Assembly (NCBI GenBank): GCA_025403435.1
Contig: CM046348.1
Coordinates: 19,133,679-19,197,678, forward strand
Source: Artocarpus heterophyllus
Lineage: Eukaryota; Streptophyta; Magnoliopsida; Rosales; Moraceae
Length of the DNA stretch: 64,000 nucleotides
Direction: 5' to 3'
In this document: positions 42,986 to 54,689 of the stretch, in pieces
How the letters are laid out: each line of letters opens with the position of its first letter
Numbering within the stretch: position 1 is the first letter of the stretch
Notes under the pieces: generated by a model
What the model saw: the letters and a program-made list of their open reading frames with translations, nothing else
Told to the model about the DNA's origin: nothing
Database searches by the model: none
Position numbers and translations under genes: made by a program

Positions 42986-43803
42986 CAGAGTGACCCTCTC
43001 ACAGGGCAAAACGGCGCTGTTTTGGAACCCCCTTTAAGCAAAACGACGTCGTTTAAGGGGAAATAAATTAAAAAAAATCCAAAAATAAAAAAAATTCAAT
43101 TAATTTTGGTTTTTGGATATGCACATAATTTTTGCAATAATTTCATTGGAAATTTATTCTATACATTATGTACCAAGTATTTGTTTTATGTGCATAATAA
43201 TTATGAAATTAATTATGCATATCATTTAGAAATTGTTCTATTTTAATGAATGTTTTATTGGAAAACATATTGTGGTTAATTGATGTGCTAATCATTGTTA
43301 TATGTATAGTTCTGAGTTTTATTATGCATGTTATTAAATTAATTTGACTTATTTAGCACAAATTAAAATTTTCGTTCATAATTATTACATTGCCTATAGA
43401 ATATGCAATTTTCATGAATAATCTGTGAACAAAATTAAATGTCTAAGTGATTCATATAATTTTGAATAATTGGAGCTTATCCACAGCAACTCTAATTTTA
43501 CAAAATTATATATTAATTGATTCAAGATCATATTTGATTAAATGACATTTATTGCAATTAGTTGTACTTAATATAATAATTTTTTTCCCATAGGAATTTT
43601 TATTATATTGGTATGACTAATTGGGATCAAATATCAAATTATATTTTCTCATTTACCCACAGGGATTAGAAAAGGAAACATAATTTGATAGTTTTGTCAT
43701 ACAATGTAATGGATCTAATTGAATTAGAACTTTAGCCCACAGGCAAGTTTTATGTTATAGATTCATGATATTATGCATGATTTACATTGGTAAAACATGA
43801 TTT

Positions 43804-46800
43804 ATGTTTATTAGCCTCAATATTTTGGATTATAAGCATGTTTGTTTTAATTATGCAGTCATACAACCTGTGAATTTCTTTGATGTTCGATGTGATATCC
43901 CTGAACTAAAAGGGGATAATTATAATGTCTGGAAGAAGAGAATTCTCCTTCACTTGGGGTGGATGGACATTAATTATGCTATAAGGCAAAGACGAGCCCG
44001 TAATTACTGAAACCAACACTCAGGATGAGATTGCTCTTTATGAACGTTGGGAGCGATCTAATCGCCTTAGCATCATGTTCATAAAGACTAAAATCTCTGC
44101 TGGCATACGCGGTTCCGTTGAACAGTATGACAAAGTCCGGGCATTACTGAAGGCTATTGATGAGCAATTTGAAACTTCAGATAAGGCACTTGCCAGCACC
44201 CTAATTATGAGGTTCTCGTCTTTAAGGCTCACCAGTGTGAGAGGTGTGCGTGAGCACATCATGGAGATGAAGGACATAGCGGCTCAACTTAAGAACCTTG
44301 AGGTGGATATATCTGAGTCTTTCCTGGTGCACTATATTCTAAACACCCTTCCACAACAATATGGGCCCTTTAAGATTTCCTACAATACACATAACGACAA
44401 ATGGTCAATTAATGAGCTTCTGACCATGTATACTCAGGAAGAAGGGAGACTTGTAATGGAAATGGGTGAAACTGCACTGACGACAACCAAGGGAAAGAAT
44501 CAAATTCAAGACCAATATCAAGCCAAGGACAAGGGGAAAGGTAAAATACCTCCCAAAGCTATCATTAAGAAGGAATCCAAGTATTTCTTCTGTAAAAAGA
44601 AGGGACACATGAAGAAGGATTGCACGAAATTTCAGAGTTGGCTTGAGAAGAAAGGTAATCCAATCTCATTGGTTTGTTATGAATCTAATACGATTGATGT
44701 TGTTTATAACACATGGTGGATTGATTCTGGATCTACAATCCATGTTTCGAATACCTTGTAGGGTATGCGAAGCCTAAGGAAGCCAGTGGGAAGTGAATAG
44801 AGCATCTCTTTAGGAAACAAGATGCGTTCACATGTAGAAGCCATCAGAACATGCACCTTAGTTTTAAGTAGTGGTTTTATTTTGGAATTGGATAAGAAAT
44901 TTTATGTTCCAAACTTTTCTAGGAACTTAATTTCTATTTTCAGACTTGTACCTTTGGGATATTCTTTTACTTTTTCAGACAAATGTTTCAGTTTATTTTA
45001 TACATCTGATCTTGTTAGGAATGGTATTTTGTCTGATGGTCTTTTCTCAATTGATTTGCAAAATGAACCACATCATTCTACTATGCATGTTCAATCTGGC
45101 ATTAAACATTGTGTTATAAATGAGGATTCCTCTATGTTGTGGCATCGAAGATTAGGACATATCTCCATTGAGAGAATTAAGAGGATTAGTGACTGACGAA
45201 GTACTTAGTACTTTAGATTTTACTGACTTCGAGACTTGTGTGGGTTGCATTAAGGGAAAACTAACCAACAAGTCTAAGAAAGGTACCAAGAAGAGTTTAG
45301 AAATATTAGAAATCATACATTCAGATATTTGTAGTCCAGTAATGGACTCATATGGTTCGAGTTACTTCATCTCTTTCATAGATGATTACTCACGGTACAT
45401 GTATCTCTACTTGCTTCATACAAAGGAAGAAGCATTATATGCCTTTAAGGTTTTTAAGGCTGAAGTAGAGAAACAATACGGAAAGCAAATAAAGATCGTG
45501 AGGATAGATAGAGGTGGAGAATATTATGGTAGATACACTGAGGATGGACAAGCTCAAGGTCTATTTGCGAGATTTCTTCAAGAGCGTGGGATAGTTGCCC
45601 AATACACCATGCCTGGTTCCCTATATCAGAATGGTGTAGCATAAAGAAGAAACCGAACATTAATGGACATGGTGAGGAGCATGCAGAGTAACTCCAACCT
45701 GCCTAAGTCCTTAGTGGACTGAAGCTCTTAAGACGGCTGTGTATATATTAAACCGAGTTTCAACTAAGGCTATCCCAAAGACGCCATTTGAGTTATGGAA
45801 AGGTTGAAAACTCAGTTTGCGACATATACTGTGTTTGGGGATGTCTGTCTGAAGTGAGAGTGTACAACCTTCAAGAAAAGAAGTAAGATCCGAGGACCAT
45901 TAGCGGATATTTTGTTGGATATGCCAAAAAGGTCCAAAGGATATAGATTCTACTGTCCAACTTACAACACTAGATTTGTGGAATCAAGAAACGTAAAGTT
46001 TCTTGAGAATGACTTGATCAATGGGAACTATCAATTTCGGAACATAGTTTTTGAAAGAGATCATACTAAAGCTCAACTATTTAGATCAGGTGATAGGTTG
46101 ATTATTGTTCATAACGCTCCTGTAGTTCGACCGAGTGTTGTGCAACCGATCGTTGAAGGTCCACAAATTGCTGATAATAATCTAGAAGGTCAAGTTGCTC
46201 AAAGGCCACTGGAAACAATCGAGCAACAAGTTGGACAACAGATTCCTCAGGAAATTGTTGAACCAACATTAGGGAGATCTACTAAAGAAAGGAAATCGGC
46301 AATTTTTAGTGATTATGTTGTGTATCTACAAGAATTAGACTATAACATTAGAACTGAAAGTGATCCCGAAACGTTTTCACAAGCCATAAGTAGCCAAGAA
46401 TTGAAAACTTGGTACGATGCAATGAAGGATGAGATGAATTCTATGGCATCCAATGGAGTCTGGGATCTTGTCGAGTTGCATGATGGTGCAAAAGTCATGG
46501 GTGTAAATGGGTCTATAAGATGAAAAAAGACTCATTGGGCAACATCGAAAGATATAAGGCAAGACTCGTCGCCAAAGGATTCACTCAGAATGAAAGAATC
46601 GACTACAAGGAGACCTTTTCTACCTGTATCTAAGAAGGATTCTCTCCGCATTATCTTGGCACTTGTTGCTCATTTTGACTTAGAGTTGCAACAAATGGAT
46701 GTGAAAATGGCATTTCTCAATGGTGAATTAGAGGAAGAGGTTTATATGAAACAACCAGAAGGATTCTCCTCTAGTAATGGTGAGCAATTGGTGTGTAAGC

Positions 46801-47963
46801 TTAAGAAATCCATATATGGGTTGAAGCAGGCCTCCCGTCAGTGGTATTTGAAATTCCATGACTCCCGTCAGTGGTATTTGAAATTCCATGACGTCATATC
46901 TTCATTTGGATTTGTAGAGAACATCATGGATCAATGTATATACTAGCAGGTCAGTGGGAGTAAGATTTGTTTCCTGGTTCTATATGTGGATAACATTCTA
47001 CTTGCAACCAATGACAATGGTATGCTACATGAGGTGAAACAATTCCTCTCTAAAAACTTTGACATGAAGGATATGGGTGATGCATCCTTCGTTATAGGCA
47101 TTAAGATACACAGAGATAGATATAAAGGCACTTTGGGTCTGTCTTAAGAGACCTATATTGAAAAAGTTTTGGAGAGATTTCGGATGAAAAATTGTTCATC
47201 AAGTGTAGCTCCTATTGTGAAGGGTGACAGATTCAATTTGAATCAGTGCCCAAAAAATGACCTTAAAAGAGAACAAATGCGCAACATTCCATATGCTTTA
47301 GCTGTTGGAAGCCTTATGTATGCTCAGGTTTGCACAAGACCTAGCATTGCATTTGCTGCAGGAATGTTGGGCAGATATCAGAATGATCTAGGATCAGACC
47401 ACTAGAAGGCTGCAAAGAAGTTGATGAGGTACTTGCAAGGAACTAAAGATTACATGCTTATGTATAGATGGACTGATAATTTGGAAGTCATTGGCTACTT
47501 TGACTCTGACTTTGCTGGCTACATTGATTCACAGAAATCAACTTCTGGATACATTTTCATGCTAGCTGGTGGAGCCATTTCATGGAGGAGTGCCAAGCAA
47601 ACTCTGATTGCTACTTCCACTATGGAGGCTGAGTTCGTATATTGTTTTGAGGCTACCTCGCATGGTGTATGGATCAAGAGTTTCATTTCTGGGCTTAAGA
47701 TTGTGGATTCTATCTCTAGGCCATTGAGGATATTCTGTTACAATTCAGCTGCTGTTTTTATTGCTAGAAACAACAAGAGAGATAGTCGAAGCAAACATAT
47801 CGACATTAAGTATTTAGCCATAGGAGAGCGTGTTAAGGATAAAGCAGTGGTCATTGAACACATAAGCACTGAATTGATGATTGCCGATCTCTTGACTAAA
47901 GGCATGCCACCAGTAAAATTTAGGGATCATGTGGACAGAATGGGACTTGGTTCCCTCATGTAA
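43804..47963 (+). pseudogene. Copia gag-pol polyprotein, broken
   Basis: Gag (UBN2 type: LKGDNYNVWKKRI, then YERWERSNR) is frameshifted near 43990. The knuckle has lost its first Cys (KYFFCKKKGHMKKDC). Protease reads IDSGSTIHV followed by a stop at 44759. Integrase (45168-45644) keeps HSDICSP and DRGGEY, but the catalytic Glu codon after NGVA is TAA (45642-45644). Reverse transcriptase has YVDN instead of YVDD (Asn codon 46992-46994) and an in-frame 30-bp duplication (SRQWYLKFHD twice, 46832-46891). RNase H (47421-47963) is open with STMEAEF and SRSKHIDIKY. At least six breaks make it inactive. Confidence 0.85.
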
Positions 47964-48222
47964 TTTGTTGTACTTTGTTGTAAAACTCTATATTTATGAT
48001 ATTTTCTCATTTCAACTTCAATTAAGTGCGCAACTTTATTTCTGAGAAATATCACTAAAGTTTAGACCTAGAGTAAATATAGGATTTATTCATTAAGTTA
48101 TGTAGTAGTTCTTGAGACACAAAATATATTGTAATACTTGGAAGATAATACTCGTCATTTAGAGGACTTATCGCCATGATTCATGTGTTTTGTCTCTTAT
48201 TGTAGCAGTTGATGCAATATAT

Positions 48223-48238
48223 GGGCCAAGTGGGAGAA
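48223..48238 (+). other. Polypurine tract of the plus-strand Copia
   Basis: gggccaagtgggagaa ends directly before the TG of the 3' LTR, supporting the LTR start. Confidence 0.7.
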
Positions 48239-48564
48239 TGTTGGAACTCTAAATTGGCCCACGTGTTAAGTTTATGATAAGATAAAGAAAACTGTTTTCG
48301 ACTACAAAATAACTGCTTCCAACTGTGTGATAGTCACGGTTATAAAATAAGGGTCCCTGAGCATGCATTTTCATCATTAAAAAAATCAGATTGTACACCA
48401 TCTAGAGAATTTGTGAGTGCTCAGAGAATTGAAGAATTACTAGTGGGAAAATTCGTGCAAAAGGAAAAACAGAGTATAACAGAGGCAATGGCTGGAGATA
48501 TTTAACGATCCATTTGCTTCCGCTTTTATGAATTCAATTGTTTCATATTGTTTTAGAAACAACA
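48239..48564 (+). repeat. 3' LTR of the plus-strand Copia (326 bp)
   Basis: Begins tgttggaactctaaattggc after the polypurine tract and ends gttttagaaacaaca. The end is defined by comparison with the inverted copy, where the same sequence abuts a primer site. Confidence 0.75.
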
Positions 48565-48671
48565 GAATTTTCTTGTTATGAATCATTAGCTTTGCAATGT
48601 CAAAAAAAGAAATTAAAAGGGCTTTACGACAACTGAAACTTCGTTTCTTTCCTGTCATAGTTGACTCTGTA

Positions 48672-48716
48672 TATGTTTATGTATGTGTATGTGTGTGTGT
48701 GTGTATATATATATGA
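48672..48716. repeat. Microsatellite (TG)n(TA)n
   Basis: A run of atgtatgtgtatgtgtgtgt followed by tatatata-type repeats, between the Copia 3' end and the kinase fragment. Confidence 0.8.
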
Positions 48717-48759
48717 ATATGTTTTAATGCAACAAACTCCAACATATTAATTTAGCCCA

Positions 48760-49123
48760 ACTTCTTGGTTTTTTCTCTCAAGGTACTAAAAGGTTGTTGG
48801 TCCATGATTACATGTCCAATGACTCTTTAGATTATTACCTTTTTCATTGAAAACGATTTGAATGTTTTGGATTGGTAAACAAGATACCAAATTGCTGTAG
48901 GAATAACAAGAGGGTTGGTTTATCTACATGAGAAGTGCCTCTAGTTCAAATCCTTGGAGTTATGGAGGTGAATTTGTCTCCAGTTCCGAGATCTCTCAAA
49001 TTTTATGTGGACAACAAGAAATGCATAATTTTCTTCACAGAGTCCGCATTAAACAAGAGTTCCTCGTCAGCTTCATCCGAGGCCAAGAGCACAAACTCTT
49101 CGATGTGCGCCGGCTCTTGAGCT
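48760..49123 (+). pseudogene. Receptor-kinase fragment with its catalytic core deleted
   Basis: The first half (48760-48937) reads as kinase N-lobe end ([23 protein letters not shown], stop, then frameshifted GLVYLHEKC-like sequence). It joins directly to the family's C-terminal tail in an open frame (48935-49120: LVQILGVMEVNLSPVPRSL, then a Ser-rich tail KSSSSASSEAKSTNSS). Everything between YLHEKC and the terminal helix, including HCD and DFG, is missing. The Ser-rich tail is absent from the intact gene at 15.9 kb, so this copy came from a different subgroup. It has the same orientation as the other copies. Confidence 0.8.
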
Positions 49124-49350
49124 GTCATCAAAAAATAAAACATCTTTTACTATCCTTTTTTCGTTTTGTTTCCATGCTCTGCATTTTCCTCTGTTTTTCT
49201 AGGCAATGAGTTGTTTTGGCAATGACTTGTATTATAGTTGTAAAATTAATGCTGCCTTAAGATCCTTGTTTCTAAAGTCCCGCATGCTATAATTAACCAT
49301 TAGAACTTCGTTATTCTCTAACTATTTCTCCTCAACACTTAACTTTTCAT
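49124..49350 (+). repeat. Decayed receptor-kinase 3' flank
   Basis: Words such as tttccatgctctgcattttc, ggcaatgacttgt and tctaaagtcccgcatgctat recall the 3' UTR at 18364-18600, in the same order. Confidence 0.45.
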
Positions 49351-49607
49351 TGCATAGTTGATTTTAACACCTTTTTTATTGCATTTTTTTATTAATTAGG
49401 TGCTTTACTAAAGTTCTAAAATCGATCATGGCGTAAAAGACAAGTATCAATAAGAAAGGACAAGAAGTTAAAAAGTATAAGATATGGGAGAAGTATCATA
49501 AAAATCTTATTATTTTTTAGGACAAGTATCATAAAAAAATTATTATCTTTTAGGAAAAAAATTTCATTATTTTGAACTAACTTTATTATATAATGTAAAT
49601 ATAAATT

Positions 49608-49735
49608 GGTATAGCTTATACGATGGTTTTTCAGACAAAACCATTGTGTAAGACTCTAGTAGCTTATACGATGGTTTAGCCAATGTATCTTTAGCTTATA
49701 CGAAGGTTTCAGAGTAAAACTGTCGTGTAAGGTGT
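49608..49735. repeat. CACTA-type subterminal hairpin repeats
   Basis: agcttatacgatggttt occurs at 49613-49629 and 49661-49677, with agcttatacgaaggttt at 49693-49709. The first and third are each followed by a near-complementary arm (aaaaccattgtgtaag at 49637-49652; aaaactgtcgtgtaag at 49716-49731), forming hairpins. Repeated subterminal motifs of this sort are transposase-binding sites in En/Spm elements; that role here is inference. Confidence 0.55.
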
Positions 49736-50066
49736 TGATAAAACCCAACCCACCAACTGACAAACAAATACATAGAGCGTAAAGAACAAACTTAAACACC
49801 CAAAAACAGACGCAAACAGCCTCTCCGTCGCCGCCTCTTGTGAGTGTTAATTTGCATGATATTTTTTATGTTTTATATAATTGATTAGTTTTTTTTTTAT
49901 GAATTTAAAGAGTGTGATAATTTATCTTGAAATTTATAGATCTGTGCAATGTTGATATAACCAATTAACAACTTCCTCACGTATGGTAATTTATCCGGTT
50001 ATTTGTTGAAGAGTTCTATTAGTTGTCCTATTTGTATGTATGAAACATTTTACTAATGGTTGAAGA

Positions 50067-50507
50067 ATGGCAAGAAAACCGTTTTTCTTGGTCATAGAAG
50101 ATTTGTTAAGAACTCATCGTTACCGTAAACAAAGGAAAACTTTTGATGGTAACACCAAAAAAAGAGACCCTCCTCGGCCTTTGATAGGTGAACAAGTATT
50201 AGAAATGGTAAAGAATGTGGAAGTAGTACTTAGGAAGAGAAAGCAATGTAAGGACGAGCCGGAGATAGATGAACCTTGGAAGAAGAGATCAATCTTCTAC
50301 AAACTTCTGTATTGGAAGACACTTTTCTTTTGTCATTGCTTGGATGTTATGCATATCGAGAAAAACATTTGTGAATTAATAGTCGGCATGTTGCTTGACA
50401 TTCCGAGCAAGACTAAAGATGGTGAAAAAACACGGTTGGATCTTATAAATTATTTAAACTCATTTTTAATGTCAAAGAAAAGTAAAATTGTCATTTCAAC
50501 CACATAA
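50067..50507 (+). pseudogene. CACTA (En/Spm) TNP2-like transposase fragment
   Basis: 146 codons. The first half (LLRTHRYRKQRKTFDGN, PPRPLIGEQVLEMVK) and second half (WKKRSIFYKLLYWKTL, CLDVMHIEKNICE, LLDIPSKTKDG) match the conserved region of plant TNP2-type transposases that contains the LDVMHIEKN motif. A full-length protein would be several times longer; most of it is absent, and the frame ends in AT-rich sequence. A leader-like CT/GC-rich stretch (49800-49850) and the hairpin repeats lie upstream, so this is probably the 5' end of a deleted CACTA element. Confidence 0.75.
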
Positions 50508-52150
50508 ATAATTGAAAACATTTTTAATAGATGGATGACCATTTTTGGCATTTTAAAGAGACTTAACGGTCAAAATTAACGCTTACCTCACAGTCAACTA
50601 ACAGAAAGGGTCTCTTTGTAATTTTTTTTAAACAGTCAGAAGGTGTCAATGTGATTAGTTTTGGTCCAAGGGGTGTCTTTATAATTTGGACAAAACACAA
50701 GGCGTGTCAATATAATTTATCCATAAAAAAATATGCATTTGTTTTATTTTAGCTGTTGACTTCACTTTTTTCAGGTCTAACTACCCTGAGATTTATGAAA
50801 CATACAAATTTGATCCCTTAACTAATAAATTGACCATTTTTAGACAAAGTGTAAGATGAGTAAAGTATAATAGGTTAAGGTTTTAGGAAGGATAAAAAAG
50901 TAAAACAAACAAATAGATAAAAATATATACTTTAAAAAGGAGAAAAAATTTGGAATGGGGACACGATTTTTGATATCTTATTTTAAATATTTTTTCTTTT
51001 TATTTTTTTTTGCAAAACTGCTTTTTATTATTTTAGTTTTTAAGGTCCTCACCTGCTATTATTGTTTTGGATTCTATCTGAAAATATTCAATTTATTAAT
51101 TTAGGTAAAAACTACATATTTTCATTAGCCAAGTAAAATTTTGATTTAGTTTTTCATTTCAAAGAAACTCAAAACAAAAAAAGCATGCACATACACATTT
51201 AACCATGAAAGGAATTAAAAAATCTAATAACCACAATTGAAGTTAAAATTGGTCACAAACAAAGAGATGTTTTAGTAAAAAAGTTAAGATTAGAGTTTTA
51301 AGAATTTTATGAGAAAGAGTAATAAGTCCACAATCGAAAGAAAATGAAAGAAGAACAAAATGGGAAAAAACACGAAAATGTTAGACGTAAAACATTACTA
51401 CAAACAAAATTAGCTAAAAATAAAAAACAAAAAAAAATAAATAAATCATTGAAAAAGGAAGAAAGAGGGAAAAAAGTTAAACAACTGAAAAAGAAAAAAA
51501 TGGTTCAATACCTAAAAAACCATCCTTGGTTCTAACATATAAATTTTTATTATTAATTATAATTTTAACTTAAATATAGAGCACTTTACCATACACTGAA
51601 AAAAAAAAATTTTTGGTGTTTTAATGTTTGCTTTCGCTTCATGTACTTAGTTTTTAAATTGTTGAAGTTTGGATTTTTTTCAGTATGTTTTTAAAAGTTG
51701 TTAGTGACTATGCTATTAATTTTACAATTAGTATAATAGAATTTGCTTTGAGTTTTAGCAATGATATTTTTCTTAGCTTGTAATAGGTAAATTGGTAGGA
51801 TATGAAAATAGCTCTTCCAATGGCGGTAAAAGGAGAGTAAGGTATAGAGATGAAAGAAGCATATACCCACTCCATCCTATTTTGTACGTTGCCATTCCAA
51901 TTTGTAAGATGAAAAACCCTTTGCATTCCCATGTGGTTAAAACTTTGCTACTCATAAAACTATGGGTTCTAGTCTAGTATGTAGTATACTTTTAGAATGA
52001 GACCTATATTTTTATTAGTAGCAAGGTTAGAATCCTATTTTGTTAAATATAATTGTTCTTATAAGATACAATGGAAAAAAATAGAGCTAAAAGAAAAGAA
52101 AAATAAAAGTAAAACACGAAAGCAATAGAATTAAAAAGAATTTAAGTGGT
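50508..52150. other. AT-rich intergenic DNA, nothing recognised
   Basis: Long A/T runs. The lysine-rich open frame at 51344-51535 comes from A-rich low-complexity DNA and is not a gene. Confidence 0.55.
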
Positions 52151-52167
52151 TTTAAAGGTATATGAGG

Positions 52168-52310
52168 GTGTTTGACACATTGATTTAAACTAATTGATTT
52201 GAACTATAGCGAAAACCTTTCATATATTATAATAGTGTAAAGTTCTTATATGTTGCAGTGTTTGAAGTAAAATTTTGGTTCAAATTAGGAGCCAAACATT
52301 CCAGTAGACA
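52168..52310. mobile_element. Possible MITE
   Basis: Ends resemble inverted repeats (gggtgtttgacac on the left; ggagccaaacattcc on the right, complement ggaatgtttggctcc). The interval is about 143 bp, AT-rich and non-coding. No target duplication could be confirmed. Confidence 0.3.
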
Positions 52311-53400
52311 AATAGAACCAACGAGGAAAAAAGTAAAGCAAAAGAAAGAAAAAGTAAAAAAAAGAAAAAAATAATGAGAAACATAAAAAAAAGGAAAATT
52401 AAATAAAAAGAAAAAAAAAAAACCCAAAGCATCAAAACGGTCCACTTGGATTATTAAAAAAAGGAATAGTGCATTCCTTATTCACACTTTTTATATGTCC
52501 AAGGATAAGCCCTTGCATCTAAAATTGCCAAGCATGTCAGCTGTCGCTAATTAGACCAGGCAAAGATTCATTTTTTGCTTTTTTAATTCCAGCATTTATT
52601 TACTAATTTATTAATTTTTGCTCGGGCCCAGTATAAATTTATAATCATGCAGATGAAGGCACTTTCTAGTTTTAAGTTGTCAACAATTTTTAAATCATGC
52701 TAGTTATATAATCCACATTTGTTGTCCCAATTTCATTTTAAAACCTATTTAGTTCCAATTATTTTTAGTATTAGGTAGAACGCGAAATTGCCTTAAGAAT
52801 TGACATGAAATTGGGATTTGATCTTAAAGTTGTTAGGTAGGTCAGGAAGGAATGATGATTGTTGTTCTTTTCTTCCATACTTGTTATTGCAAAAGATAGG
52901 AGGAGATGAGGAGTTTCATTCGTAAAATTGCTATATTGTTCATGTACAATAAATTGATTTTCATTTTTTTTTAGAATGTCTATTGATTAATAGTGTTATA
53001 CTCAATTTTCGTTTAACACCTCAGATAATCCTCAACCTTTTAAGTCATAAATGAATTGGTCCATTTGTTTGTTAAATTAAAAGAGCCTGACTTCGTGCAA
53101 AAAGAATCTTATCACGTGAACTGCACATATGGACACTCACGTGAAAAATTTAAAAAAAAAAAAAAGACTTAATACCGCCCACAACAATTAATCAAAAGCC
53201 ACCACATGGGCTTGGGGGAAAGGAATGAGGACAAGAAGACAAATAGCATATTAGGGTCTAAATTAGTAAATTATAGCATATTTTTCTGAAATGAGTAGTT
53301 AAAATATATCATGAGAAATTAGGGTCTATATCATAAGAAATTGATAATAAAAACCTTAAAATATCTTCATCCTTTTCTCCTCTCTGCCTCTATAAGAGCA
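52311..53400. other. AT-rich intergenic DNA, nothing recognised
   Basis: Starts with a purine-rich low-complexity tract (52320-52430) and continues without a supported gene or element. Confidence 0.5.
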
Positions 53401-53404
53401 GCCA

Positions 53405-53975
53405 CTATATTTCCTGGTAAATACAAAAAATGTATCGACAACGTTGCTTAGCGGTTGGGAAATCCTATTTCCCTGTAAATGAACATGTTTATAGGCAACA
53501 TCTTCAACGGTTAGGAAATATCTTATTTTTCAATTAGTATTATATTTTTTTTGTAAATACAAAAATTTATCGACAACTTTATAGCACATCACTAGCATCA
53601 GTGACATCATTGGTGGTTAAAGAATATTATATTTTTATGTTAAAACTGTTTATGTTTGAAATACAAAAGCTTACCCGTGATGTCTCCAGACATCACCTAT
53701 AGTGACAGTGTTGCTGGTGGCTAGAAAAGACCATATTTTCTGGTTAAGATTCTATTTACTTGCAATACAAAAATTTACCGCCATATTATTGATGGCCGGA
53801 AAATGCCATATTTCACTGCTAATATCGTATTTCCCTATAAATAAAAATTTACCGGTGATGTTGCAGGGCAACACCGACAGTAGTAATTTCAAATCATATC
53901 GTATTTCCTTGTACCCGACGATGTCATCAGACATCACCGATGACAACAACGTCAGCTGTGGCCGTTAAATACCAC
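53405..53975 (+). repeat. Degenerate tandem repeat (about 5-6 units, roughly 60-150 bp)
   Basis: Units share the order: tggcyrgraaat, ccatatttcc or cgtatttccctg, taaatacaaaaatttaccg, then gatgt..c..gacatcaccgac. Examples start near 53405, 53505, 53620, 53720, 53800 and 53890. Spacing varies, so this is an old, eroded array. Open frames inside it are by-products. Confidence 0.6.
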
Positions 53976-54019
53976 AAAAAAAAAAAAAGAACAACAAAAA
54001 ACAAAAAACAAAAAACACC

Positions 54020-54540
54020 TACGCCCAACAATAACAACAACTTCGACCACCACCGCTGCCATCCTGCATTCTCACACTAGCTGCTTCAAAATTCTTAGAC
54101 ATTAGCAATCTATAAAACCTCGCGGACAGTTTGACAAAACTCTAATGGCCTCTTAAAGCCATGAGCTCACAAATGTGAGCTCATGGCAGACATCGGAAGC
54201 TTACGCTTCAGTGGAAAGACGGTAAGCAGTTCAATGACTACTTGTTGGCAAGCGTCGTCCTCTGCCTCTTTGTCGAGCCTTTGTCATTTGATTGGTCGTC
54301 GACCTCACGAATAGTGGCTGTGAGAAGAAAGAGAATGATGGTTGCGACCTAGTTTCCCACGTGATTGAGGTTAGCAAATTGATAGAGATGCAGCTCCGGT
54401 GAAGATTCCAGTCGATTGTGCCGGAGGGGGGAGAGAGAGAAACATGCACAGAGGATAGAGAGATTACAGAGAGAGGAACATAAAGGAGAGTGGAAGAAGG
54501 AAAAGAAAGAAGAAAACATGAGAAAAAACCATATCAAATT
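54020..54540. other. GC-rich gene-like block with GA-rich end
   Basis: GC-richer sequence followed by GA-rich DNA (54420-54520), the same architecture as 12.8-13.25, 21.45-22.04 and 40.92-41.45 kb. Open frames up to 72 codons on the minus strand match nothing I know. Confidence 0.35.
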
Positions 54541-54689
54541 TGTTGAGGGTATATCGGGATTCTTGATTTGTTTAAAATACTATTTTATTAAAATATGCTA
54601 TTCTACTTATTCAAAATACTTGCTATAATTTACTAGTCACCCAATAAATGTTATCTGCCATATTTTCTCAAAGAAATAAAAGACTGCAA

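Larger units (their letters stand above)
42986..48564 (+). mobile_element. Ty1/Copia retrotransposon, degenerate, 5' LTR missing from its expected place
   Basis: The plus-strand body contains gag, protease, integrase, reverse transcriptase, RNase H, polypurine tract and 3' LTR. The AT-rich 43000-43850 is untranslated leader and perhaps an intron (branch and AG-like end at 43858 just before the gag homology). No plus-oriented 5' LTR could be found; the only matching LTR end is the inverted piece at 42781-42985. No target duplication could be assigned (gaatt follows the 3' LTR). Confidence 0.75.

Noticed and set aside
51344..51535. Lysine-rich open frame.
   Set aside because: Produced by A-rich low-complexity sequence; no leader, conservation or domain.
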